This document shows positions 33,226-40,452 of a stretch of 41,256 nucleotides of DNA, one piece after another. The DNA comes from an uncultured Bacteroidia bacterium (GTDB lineage Bacteria > Bacteroidota > Bacteroidia > Bacteroidales > UBA932). Position 1 is the first letter of the stretch. Each line of letters starts with the position of its first letter. Below the pieces are notes generated by a model, which saw only the letters and a program-made list of their open reading frames with translations, was not told where the DNA came from and made no database searches. The position numbers and the translations under genes were made by a program. The DNA lies in NCBI GenBank assembly GCA_902797035.1, contig CADBRH010000053.1, positions 1 to 41,256 of the forward strand, in the 5' to 3' direction.

Positions 33226-35805
33226 ATGTCCCTTCTCAATCATTCCCGCGCCTGCCTCGTAGGGCTCTTGTTATTCGTCGCTCATGGGGTTAACGCCCAG
33301 TCTCTCGACTCGCTCGCCTTGAGGGCGAAGGCGGACTCGCTGCAACTCGTGGCTGTCAAATTCGCGGAAGAAGGTGATTTCCAGTCGACTTTGAGGCTGT
33401 TTCTGGAGATCTCCGAGATCAAGAGGAACTCGCAGGGGGAAAACAGTTCCGAGTACGCTATAAGCGTCATGAATCTGGGCAATTGTTACGGCGACATGGG
33501 GGACATGAACAAGGCGTTCGAGTGCTACACTAAGTCTCTGGCCATCCTTCGTGAGGTCCACGGCGAGCATCATCCCAGATACGCCATGGCCCTGAATAAC
33601 TTAGGGACATTTTACGCTGAGATGGGAGACTTTGTCAAGGCCATCGATTATTTCACCAAATCGCTGGACATCGAGAGAGAGAATTTTGGAGAGCAAACCG
33701 ATGACTATGGGGAGAGACTCTGCAACCTGGCTCTATGTTACTGGTGGATTGAAGATTATGATAAAGCGGTCGAACTTCTTACCGAATCATTGGAGATTTA
33801 TAAGGTGGTGTTGGGAGAGCGGCATCCGATCTACGCGAGGGGACTGATCAATTTAGGGGGCCTCTACTCTGAAATGGATGAGTATGAGAAGGCTCTCGGC
33901 TATCTCGAGAAAGGCGTGGAATACTATCGTGAGGTCTATGGAGGGCGGCACGTGGATTACGCGCGTAGCCTCATCAACCTTGGGATATGTTACCGGTCGC
34001 TCGGTGAACTTGACAAGGCGGCGGAAATCCTTTCCGAAGCGGTGGAAGGCACCCGTGAGATCTACGGGGAGCGGCATAAGGAATATGTCACGACCATAAT
34101 CAACCTCGCGTTAGTCTATTCGGATCAGGGTAATCTTGAAGCGATGTCCAAGTATTTCCGCGACTTCGCGTCCATCTCCTCCGAACTCGTGCTGGACTCC
34201 TTCACCTACCTACCCAATAATCAAAGGGGCAAGTACTGGGACATCTTTGACCAATATTTCACGAAATCTATTCCCAAATTCGCCCGACCACTCTCCAATG
34301 ACAAGGAATATCTTTGTACCACCTATGACGTCGCGTTGTTCTACAAAGGGCTGCTGCTGAACACTGAGACCGAGATGCGTAAGCTGATCCTTGAGAATGG
34401 TGACGAGGAGACTCTGTCGCTGTACGACCGGCTTCAGGAGGAGCGTCAGCGATTGGATGAGATCCGCGGGATACCAGTGGAGTTCCGACCGATGCCGGTC
34501 GATTCGCTTGAGAATGTCTGCGAGACATTGGAGCGGGATCTCCAGAAGAAGAGCAAGGCTTTCGGGGACTACACGAGGAACCTGTCCGTCAGTTGGAAGG
34601 ACGTCCAATCGGCCCTGGGGAAACAGGACATCGCCATCGAGTTCCTGGAGTGCCTTGAGAACAGTGACAGCGTCGTCATCTACTATGCCTTGACTCTCAA
34701 ACCTGACCAGGACGCCCCTCATTATGTCGAGTTGTTCGAGAAGAGCGACCTGGAGGCGCTGAAGGCGAAATACGCCGGACGACCTGACTCGGAAGGCTTG
34801 ATCTACCGGGACAAGGGACTGTACGACCTTGTCTGGAAGCCTCTTGAGGAAGAGTTGAAGGGGGTAAAGAACATCTACTTCGGCCCCACCGGCGATCTGT
34901 ACCAGACCGCCATCGAGTACGCCGACAACGGGAAAGGACCCATCTCCGGCAAGATGAACATATTCCGCCTTTCCTCCACACGCCAGCTGGCGGTGGAACG
35001 GGGGGATAAAGAGCGCAGTCGCTCCGCGGTCTTCGGGGGCCTGAAGTACGGCGCCTCGGAAGAGACCATGCTGGCTGACAGCCGGAAATATGAGAGGCGG
35101 GGCGTGCCGGAGGACGACTCCTTCGACGTCGACTCCCTGGACATCCGCGGGGCCGGCGGCGGAAGGATGGTCGCCGACCTGCCGGGGACCGAATCGGAGG
35201 CGTTGGAAATCGACGCCCTGCTACGTAAGGCGGGGATGGACAACACTTTACGACTAGGAGAGGATGGCACGGAGGCCGCTTTCAAGGATCTCTCGGGACG
35301 GCGTGAGAACATCATCCACGTCGCCACGCACGGCTTCTACTGGAACGGCCGGCAGAACCAGGATGAGGATGACGAGGAGACATCGATGACACGTTCCGGC
35401 CTCCTGTTCTCCGGCGCCAACAACACCTTGAAAGGCGGGAAGATAGAAGGCGTCGAGGACGGCATCCTGACAGCGAGGGAACTCTCCCAGATGGACCTCC
35501 GGGGGACAGACCTGCTCGTTCTCTCGGCCTGCCAGACTGGCTTGGGCGAGGTGAGCGGAGAGGGTGTCTTCGGCCTGCAGAGAGGCTTCAAGAAGGCCGG
35601 GGTCAACACCATCCTGATGAGTCTCTGGGAAGTGGATGACGAGGCCACCAGCCTGCTGATGACCTCCTTCTACAAAGAGCTGGCTAAAGGCAAGTCCAAA
35701 TCCGAAGCCTTGAAGGCCGCCCAGAAAGCCGTCAAGAACCACAAGGGCAAAGATTTCTCTTCTCCCTTCTACTGGGCTTCATTCATCCTCCTCGACGGGG
35801 ACTAA
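33226..35805 (+). CDS. Exported TPR-CHAT protein (caspase-like peptidase)
   Basis: This 859-residue protein begins with a Sec signal peptide (RACLVGLLLFVAHGVNAQ), placing it in the periplasm or outside. Residues about 70-320 hold at least six 42-residue kinesin-light-chain-type TPRs (YAMALNNLGTFYAEMGDFVK and relatives). A helical linker leads to a CHAT domain (about 560-859), a caspase-clan peptidase fold, with catalytic His702 in HVATHGFYW and Cys769 in LVLSACQTGLGE, followed by GLQRGFKKAGVNTILMSLWE and SPFYWASFILLDGD. Both catalytic residues are intact. The start at 33226 is preferred over longer frames because it gives the signal peptide and sits 26 nt after a perfect -7 box. The divergent CHASE2 and FecR-like genes suggest a sensor-effector set. 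The target is unknown. Confidence 0.9.
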   Translation: MSLLNHSRACLVGLLLFVAHGVNAQSLDSLALRAKADSLQLVAVKFAEEGDFQSTLRLFLEISEIKRNSQGENSSEYAISVMNLGNCYGDMGDMNKAFECYTKSLAILREVHGEHHPRYAMALNNLGTFYAEMGDFVKAIDYFTKSLDIERENFGEQTDDYGERLCNLALCYWWIEDYDKAVELLTESLEIYKVVLGERHPIYARGLINLGGLYSEMDEYEKALGYLEKGVEYYREVYGGRHVDYARSLINLGICYRSLGELDKAAEILSEAVEGTREIYGERHKEYVTTIINLALVYSDQGNLEAMSKYFRDFASISSELVLDSFTYLPNNQRGKYWDIFDQYFTKSIPKFARPLSNDKEYLCTTYDVALFYKGLLLNTETEMRKLILENGDEETLSLYDRLQEERQRLDEIRGIPVEFRPMPVDSLENVCETLERDLQKKSKAFGDYTRNLSVSWKDVQSALGKQDIAIEFLECLENSDSVVIYYALTLKPDQDAPHYVELFEKSDLEALKAKYAGRPDSEGLIYRDKGLYDLVWKPLEEELKGVKNIYFGPTGDLYQTAIEYADNGKGPISGKMNIFRLSSTRQLAVERGDKERSRSAVFGGLKYGASEETMLADSRKYERRGVPEDDSFDVDSLDIRGAGGGRMVADLPGTESEALEIDALLRKAGMDNTLRLGEDGTEAAFKDLSGRRENIIHVATHGFYWNGRQNQDEDDEETSMTRSGLLFSGANNTLKGGKIEGVEDGILTARELSQMDLRGTDLLVLSACQTGLGEVSGEGVFGLQRGFKKAGVNTILMSLWEVDDEATSLLMTSFYKELAKGKSKSEALKAAQKAVKNHKGKDFSSPFYWASFILLDGD

Positions 35806-37143
35806 TCAACAGAATAACGAGATCACGAGGGCGACGGCGAAACCGACACTTCCCACGAGCGTCTCCATCACCGTCCAAGTCTTGAGGGTGGTCTTCTCGT
35901 CCATCTCCAGCAGGGATTTCACGAGCCAGAAACCGGAGTCGTTGAAGTGAGAGCAGACCGTGGCGCCGCCCGCTATCGCCGCCGTGACGCAGGCCAGATG
36001 GACCGGCGAGAGCGAGGCGATCTCGGGCATCGCGGCGACAATCCCGGCCGCCATCGTCATCGCCACGGTCGCCGAGCCGACTGAGATTCTCACGAGCGCC
36101 GCGACCACGAAGGCCACAATCACAATCGGCAGGGAGGCCGAGGCCACGGCATTCCCTATCACCTCACCAAGTCCTGAATATTGAAGAATATACCGAAGCA
36201 CCCCGCCGCAGGCCGTGACCAACAGGATGAGGCCCACCGGCTCCAGCGACTTGGTCATCACCTTCTCCAGTTCCTCCTTTGTGTAGCCGTTCCTGTAGCC
36301 GAGCAGGAACATCGCGGTGAGGGTGGCGATGGTCAGGGCCACGAACGGCTCGCCAAGGAAACCGAGGATCCCCCTGGCCGGGGCGAACGCCTCAACCACT
36401 CCCGCGACTGACTTTAAGATGATCAGTACCAAAGGGATAAGGATGATGATAATCACCGTCCAGAAGGATGGGATCTTCGAGCGGTCGGTCTTCCCCGCGG
36501 GGACAATACTTTCCGGAGCGGGAATATGATACTTCTTCCCGCAATAAGCTCCCCAGACGGGGCCGGCGACTATCATCGCGACGATTCCGCAAAGAGCGCC
36601 GATCAGGATGACCCAGCCAAGGTCCACCCCGAGCATAGTGGCCACCAGCACCGGGCCGGGGGTCGGAGGGATGAAGGCGTGACCGACAGCCAGGCCGGCC
36701 AAGAGCGGGATGGCGTAATAGAGCGACGAGCGGCCGGTGCGTTTCGCAAGGGAGAAAGCCAACGGGATCAGGATGATCAGTCCGGCGTCGAAGAAGACCG
36801 GCATGGCGATGACAAGTCCGGTGATGGCGAGGGCCCATGCGGCCTTCCTCTCCCCGAACTTGTCCACCATCGTCACGGCAAGGGCCTGAGCCCCTCCGGA
36901 GATCTCCAAGATGGAGCCGAACATCGAGCCGAGGCCGACAAGTAAAGCTATGCTTTTCAGCGTGTTACCAATCCCGTCATCAACCGCGCCGATGATCTGC
37001 TCGAAGGACATTCCGGCCCCCAGCCCGATCAGGACAGCTCCCACCAGAATGGCTATCATGGCGGGCAGCTTGAACCGGATGATCAGCGCGAGCAGGACAA
37101 TCAGGCCGATGACGGCCGCGATGACGAGTCTGGTAGTGTCCAT
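35806..37143 (-). CDS. GntP-family gluconate:H+ symporter-like permease
   Basis: This 445-residue inner-membrane protein has about 12-14 hydrophobic segments. Family features are KLPAMIAILVGAVLIGLGAG, GNTLKSIALLVGLGSMFG, AMPVFFDAGLIILIPLAF and GHAFIPPTPGPVLVATMLG, all typical of GntP/GntT permeases, which import gluconate or related sugar acids (some members take D-glycerate or D-serine). No gluconate kinase or dehydratase is adjacent, so the substrate is open. It is last in a minus-strand run after the GH13 gene (3 bp apart). Its stop abuts the stop of the convergent CHAT gene with no bases between. Confidence 0.93.
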   Translation of the reverse strand: MDTTRLVIAAVIGLIVLLALIIRFKLPAMIAILVGAVLIGLGAGMSFEQIIGAVDDGIGNTLKSIALLVGLGSMFGSILEISGGAQALAVTMVDKFGERKAAWALAITGLVIAMPVFFDAGLIILIPLAFSLAKRTGRSSLYYAIPLLAGLAVGHAFIPPTPGPVLVATMLGVDLGWVILIGALCGIVAMIVAGPVWGAYCGKKYHIPAPESIVPAGKTDRSKIPSFWTVIIIILIPLVLIILKSVAGVVEAFAPARGILGFLGEPFVALTIATLTAMFLLGYRNGYTKEELEKVMTKSLEPVGLILLVTACGGVLRYILQYSGLGEVIGNAVASASLPIVIVAFVVAALVRISVGSATVAMTMAAGIVAAMPEIASLSPVHLACVTAAIAGGATVCSHFNDSGFWLVKSLLEMDEKTTLKTWTVMETLVGSVGFAVALVISLFC

Positions 37144-37146
37144 CTT

Positions 37147-39084
37147 CTAACTCAAATCCAACACATAGACCCCTCTGGGGCCGATCTTCACAGGAGCCTT
37201 AAGGTCAACGACTTCCCCGGTGACAGCGTCCGTCCCCTTCGTGTAGCCATTGATGACCTCGGAGAAGCGTTCCATCCCGACCTCCCTCTCCGTGTCGGAG
37301 CCGTTGAGAATCACAAGGACAGTGTTCTTCCCGTCCGTCCGGGCATAGACATAGCATTTCGTCTGGTTGTCCGGGGTATAATGAATAAGCTTACCCTCGG
37401 TCACGGGACCGGACTTCCGGCGCCAGTTCAAAAGCTTGCTGGCGAAGTCCCAGCACTCGTTCTGGAAGGCGTCGCGGCCCTCCTTGGTGAACGCGTCGGC
37501 AGGATCCTCCTTCCACCCTCCCGGGAAGTCCGCCCTCAGGGCCTCACGGCCCGCCATAGCGATCTCGGTGCCATAATAGACCTGAGGTATTCCCCTGGTG
37601 GTCAGCAGGAAAGCCAGGCCCTGCTTGAGTTTCCAGGCGGGGTCGCCGGGATTCATGAAGCGGGAGATGTCGTGGTTGTCGAGGAAAGTCAGGACGTGGT
37701 CGGGATCGGGGAACAGGAAGTCCTGGGTGATCACCTCATACATCTTGAACAGGCCCGCCTCGGAGCCCTCGCTGGTGTTGCTCTCGTTCAGGATCTCACG
37801 CTGAGTCGTGAAGGTCAGGTCGAAATCCATCACGGTCTTGAGGTGGGAGTCATTGGGGTTGACGGCGGAGCCTCTCTGCCACCATCCGGCGGCTGAGTTG
37901 CGGGGGTACCAGCCCTCCCCGACGATGTTGAAGTCGGGGTACTCGGCCTCGATCTCGTCGCACCAGCGGACCATGAAATCGTAGTCGGCGTAGGGGTAGG
38001 TGTCCATCCGGATGCCATCCACCCGGGCATATTCAATCCACCACAAACTGTTCTGAATCAGGTAGGTGGCGAGGTGGCGGTTGCGCTGGTTGAGGTCGGG
38101 CATGCCTCCGGAGAACCAGCCGTCGATCAGGGTCTGCTTCTCCGACTCGGGGGCGTGCGGATCTATCAGCGTCCACTTGTAGTGGGTGGTGGTGACAAGG
38201 CCCTCGGGGCGCCATCTCTGCGGTCCGGGCTGGCCGGGTTGGCCTGGTTGGGCGCCTTGTCTGGGCTGACCCTGAGCTTGAGCGGCGGCACGTTTGCCAA
38301 TTTGGACGGCCACGTCGTTCTGATTGAACCAGTCGTCCTCCGGGACATCCTCCATCCACCAGTGCGTGCTTCCGCAGTGGTTGAAGATCATGTCCATCAC
38401 AACCTTGATCCCCCTCGAGTGGGCGGCGTCGATCATGTCGGCATATTCCTCATTGCTCCCGAGACGGGGGTCGATGAGGTAGAAGTCGGAGATGGCGTAA
38501 CCGTGGGAGGCGTTGCTCCGGTTGTACTGGACCGGGTTCAGCCAGATCGCCGTGACTCCCAGATTGTCAATATAATCCAGATGATCCTTGATGCCCTTGA
38601 GGTCGCCGCCGTGGTGGCCACCGCCGTTCTGGCGGTTGACCGGGAAGTTCTCCCAGGCGTCGTTGGAGGGGTCGCCGTTGGAGAAGCGGTCGGGCATGAT
38701 CAGGTAGAGGACGTCCTTGGTCGAGAAGCCCTGGGCACCGGTCTTGGTGTTGCGGGGCCTCAGCTCGAAGGTCTTGTCGGTGGTCTTCCGGCCCTCCTTG
38801 AAACGGAAGGTCATGGTGCCGGGCCGGGCCTCCGGGGCGATGTCAAGATAAACGAATAAGTAGTTGGGGCTCTTGACTTTAGCGACCTCCTTTACGGTGA
38901 CGCCGGGATAGTCTTTCAGAGTCAGGTCGGATGCCGAGATGTTCGGGCCGTAGAACATGACCTGGAGCTCGTGGTTCTTCATTCCGGTGTACCAGAACGG
39001 GGGATCCATCCTCTGGATGTCGGCGGCGCTGATCCCGCTCTCGAAGGCCAGGACCGCGAGAGATATGATTAATATTCTTTTCAT
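37147..39084 (-). CDS. Exported GH13 alpha-amylase/neopullulanase-like enzyme with Gln/Pro/Gly-rich insertion
   Basis: This 645-residue secreted alpha-glucanase has a signal peptide (LIISLAVLAFESGISAA), an N-terminal cyclomaltodextrinase-type sandwich (about 22-112) and the GH13 barrel. Conserved regions are visible: VVMDMIFNHCG, GIRMDTYPY (nucleophile Asp361), VGEGW (acid/base Glu390) and FLDNHD (Asp472). It resembles SusA-type neopullulanases of Bacteroidota. The oddity is a low-complexity stretch rich in Gln, Pro, Gly and Ala at residues about 265-291, after WFNQNDVAVQIGKR and before the normal WFSGGMPDLNQRN segment. It is 1 bp downstream of the nitroreductase gene and 3 bp upstream of the GntP gene, so it is the middle gene of an operon. 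Confidence 0.94.
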   Translation of the reverse strand: MKRILIISLAVLAFESGISAADIQRMDPPFWYTGMKNHELQVMFYGPNISASDLTLKDYPGVTVKEVAKVKSPNYLFVYLDIAPEARPGTMTFRFKEGRKTTDKTFELRPRNTKTGAQGFSTKDVLYLIMPDRFSNGDPSNDAWENFPVNRQNGGGHHGGDLKGIKDHLDYIDNLGVTAIWLNPVQYNRSNASHGYAISDFYLIDPRLGSNEEYADMIDAAHSRGIKVVMDMIFNHCGSTHWWMEDVPEDDWFNQNDVAVQIGKRAAAQAQGQPRQGAQPGQPGQPGPQRWRPEGLVTTTHYKWTLIDPHAPESEKQTLIDGWFSGGMPDLNQRNRHLATYLIQNSLWWIEYARVDGIRMDTYPYADYDFMVRWCDEIEAEYPDFNIVGEGWYPRNSAAGWWQRGSAVNPNDSHLKTVMDFDLTFTTQREILNESNTSEGSEAGLFKMYEVITQDFLFPDPDHVLTFLDNHDISRFMNPGDPAWKLKQGLAFLLTTRGIPQVYYGTEIAMAGREALRADFPGGWKEDPADAFTKEGRDAFQNECWDFASKLLNWRRKSGPVTEGKLIHYTPDNQTKCYVYARTDGKNTVLVILNGSDTEREVGMERFSEVINGYTKGTDAVTGEVVDLKAPVKIGPRGVYVLDLS

Positions 39085-39085
39085 A

Positions 39086-39700
39086 TCAGAAGAACTTGGC
39101 GATGTCGTCGAGGGGTTTACGGTTGGGTTTCTGGGGGTCGGAGGCGCGGTGGCCGAGGGCGATCACGGCCATGACAACCTCCTCCTCGGGAATGCCCAGA
39201 AGGGCCCGGAGGGCGTCCGCGTCACGAATTCCCATGATCAAGGTGTCCAGCCCGAGCGCGCGGGCCTTCAAGACGAGGTAGGCGTTGGCGAGGCCGTTGT
39301 CATAGGCGCCCCAGCCGTCCCCGATCTCGTTGGAGGCCACACCGTGGAAGTGCCCCGACTGGCCTTTCACGAAGGTCGAGACGATGAACACGTGGGCCCC
39401 GGCCGTTTTCTGGGGGTTGCTGCCCGCAAGCAGGCTCCGGACGGCGTCGGCCTTCTCCGGGGATATGGCCACGTAGTAACGGGCGCTCTGGGTGTTCGCC
39501 CAAGACGGGGCGTCCTGGGCCGCCGTGAGGATCTCCCGGACCTCGGCCTCGCTGACAGACTTGGACGCGTCGAAGTCCCTGACGCTGCGACGTGTGGCGA
39601 GCACATCGTCGAACGTAACAGGGGTAGCGGCGTCCTGCCGCTTCTGCCCGCAGGAAACCAGTGCCCCCAGGGCTAAAATCGCAGTGATCATTCCTTTCAT
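39086..39700 (-). CDS. Nitroreductase-family lipoprotein
   Basis: This 204-residue FMN-dependent oxidoreductase fold has TRRSVRDFDASKSVSEAEVR (N-terminal nitroreductase motif), AAQDAPSWANTQSARYYV, IGDGWGAYDNGLANAYLVLK and a C-terminal MAVIALGHRASDPQKPNRK. A signal peptide ends in the lipobox LVSC (Cys17), so it is predicted to be membrane-anchored on the outside of the inner membrane, as in some Bacteroidota relatives. It may reduce quinones, nitro compounds or another periplasmic acceptor. It is the first gene of the nitroreductase, GH13, GntP operon. A TATCTTTA box lies upstream on the same strand at 39765-39758. Confidence 0.9.
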   Translation of the reverse strand: MKGMITAILALGALVSCGQKRQDAATPVTFDDVLATRRSVRDFDASKSVSEAEVREILTAAQDAPSWANTQSARYYVAISPEKADAVRSLLAGSNPQKTAGAHVFIVSTFVKGQSGHFHGVASNEIGDGWGAYDNGLANAYLVLKARALGLDTLIMGIRDADALRALLGIPEEEVVMAVIALGHRASDPQKPNRKPLDDIAKFF

Positions 39701-39757
39701 TTGGCTATTTGTTAATTTGTTTGTTGGCGGTGTTTTGTTTTTGCACGCGGATGGAGG

Positions 39758-39765
39758 TAAAGATA
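39758..39765 (-). promoter_or_regulatory. Candidate -7 box of the nitroreductase-GH13-GntP operon
   Basis: TATCTTTA on the minus strand matches five of six fixed positions of TAnnTTTG and lies 57 nt upstream of the nitroreductase ATG. The -33 element is not evident. Confidence 0.3.
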
Positions 39766-39837
39766 AGGATAATCATCGACATACGACTGTTTCCATTCAG
39801 GAAATAGTCGGCGGTGTGAATGAGTAAGGGCGAGGGG

Positions 39838-39942
39838 GCGACGGCCGGGGTAGGTTTAGCAGACTGAGGGCAAGGTTTTACGGGTCGGGGGCGGGGTTTT
39901 GAATACCGAGCGTGGGCTTTTGCAGACCGGGGGCACGCCAAC
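39838..39942. repeat. Five degenerate 21-bp tandem repeats
   Basis: Five consecutive units of exactly 21 bp begin at 39838, 39859, 39880, 39901 and 39922. The shared core is a purine-rich GGGG-containing middle and, in the first four units, a T-rich end (GTTTA, GTTTT, GTTTT, CTTTT). Units 39859 and 39922 both open with GCAGAC. Because 21 is divisible by three, the minus strand reads as seven-residue repeats rich in Pro, Lys and Ala (for example PRPVKPC, PQSAKPT). The fifth unit merges into the left arm of an inverted repeat. Confidence 0.7.
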
Positions 39943-40067
39943 ATGCCCTGCAGGCCAACACAATGGCGATCGGTCGGCTTTCGACCACTTTCAAATGAGG
40001 TTCCCGCCACACCAATCGGCCCCACAACCCCCTCAGAGCCCGATCGCCATGCGCCCGGTCTGCAAAA
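39918..40067. repeat. Nested inverted repeat, possible structured RNA or mobile-element relic
   Basis: The outer arms TTTTGCAGACCGGGGGC (39918-39934) and GCGCCCGGTCTGCAAAA (40051-40067) are complementary at 16 of 17 positions. The inner arms ATGGCGATCGG (39963-39973) and CCGATCGCCAT (40040-40050) are perfectly complementary. The right arms are contiguous while the left arms are split by 28 bp. A small hairpin (GGTCG/CGACC, 39972-39986) lies inside the 66-bp core. No T-tract follows on either strand, so it is not a simple terminator. Confidence 0.75.
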
Positions 40068-40210
40068 AAAGGTGTTTCCAAAATAAAAAACACGACAGTT
40101 ACAACAATTGTAATAATCGACCTTATGGGCGAGGAAATAATTGATGGATTAGATAAACGCCGAGAGCGGTAACCTGATCCCTTTCCCCCGAATAATTCGT
40201 ACCTTAGCAC

Positions 40211-40218
40211 TATATTTC
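40211..40218 (+). promoter_or_regulatory. Candidate -7 box of the 62-residue CxxC protein gene
   Basis: TATATTTC matches five of six fixed positions of TAnnTTTG and ends 9 nt before the ATG at 40228, implying a very short leader. Confidence 0.4.
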
Positions 40219-40227
40219 ATTAACACC

Positions 40228-40416
40228 ATGGCGACATATCCTTGCGAGAATTGCAGATTCAGGGCGCGTTACGACAAGAGCCCCAAGTCGGTTCTGGGGC
40301 GTTTCTGGCGCTGGCACATAAATTTCTGCCCGGGCTTCAAGGCCTATTTCACCAACCAGGATGAGGAGACGAAGGCGGCGATCCGGGAGAAGTATGATTT
40401 CCGGAAGTATCAGTAG
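40228..40416 (+). CDS. Small conserved-looking CxxC/HxxxC protein, function unknown
   Basis: This 62-residue protein has no signal peptide or membrane segment and is rich in Arg, Lys and aromatic residues. It contains CENC (Cys6, Cys9) and HINFC (His30, Cys34), a spacing that could bind one zinc ion as a miniature zinc ribbon. Other striking segments are RFRARYDKSPKSVLGRFWRW and FCPGFKAYF. I believe similar short proteins occur in other Bacteroidota, but cannot confirm it here. It stands alone, preceded by its own candidate promoter and convergent with the esterase gene 36 bp away. A nucleic-acid or ribosome-associated role is possible but unsupported. Confidence 0.75.
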   Translation: MATYPCENCRFRARYDKSPKSVLGRFWRWHINFCPGFKAYFTNQDEETKAAIREKYDFRKYQ

Positions 40417-40452
40417 AGCCTATGACCTTCCTGATCGAGTTGCTGGCGCGTT

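Larger units (their letters stand above)
39701..40227. other. Long intergenic region with repeats and two outward promoters
   Basis: This 527-bp stretch is the only long gap without a convincing gene. From left to right it holds the upstream region of the minus-strand nitroreductase operon (candidate -7 box 39765-39758), five degenerate 21-bp tandem repeats (39838-39942), a nested inverted repeat (arms 39918-39973 and 40040-40067) and an AT-rich part with the candidate promoter of the 62-residue protein. Short open frames cross it on both strands but show no protein-like conservation, except that the tandem repeats read as heptapeptides. Confidence 0.7.

Noticed and set aside
33226-35805. Type III-E CRISPR (Craspase) effector
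   Set aside because: TPR-CHAT is shared with Craspase, but there is no gRAMP gene, no Cas genes and no CRISPR array, and the protein has a secretion signal.
39838-40067. CRISPR array
   Set aside because: The 21-bp units are contiguous with no spacers and are too degenerate. The inverted arms do not form repeat-spacer units.
40125-40172. 15-codon open frame (MGEEIIDGLDKRRER) upstream of the 62-residue protein
   Set aside because: It is too short to distinguish from chance, with no promoter or conservation visible.
39878-40210. Minus-strand open frames of about 106-110 codons across the repeat region
   Set aside because: They cross inverted and tandem repeats, have no promoter or typical signal peptide, and their composition follows the repeats. 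They are kept only as the heptapeptide observation.
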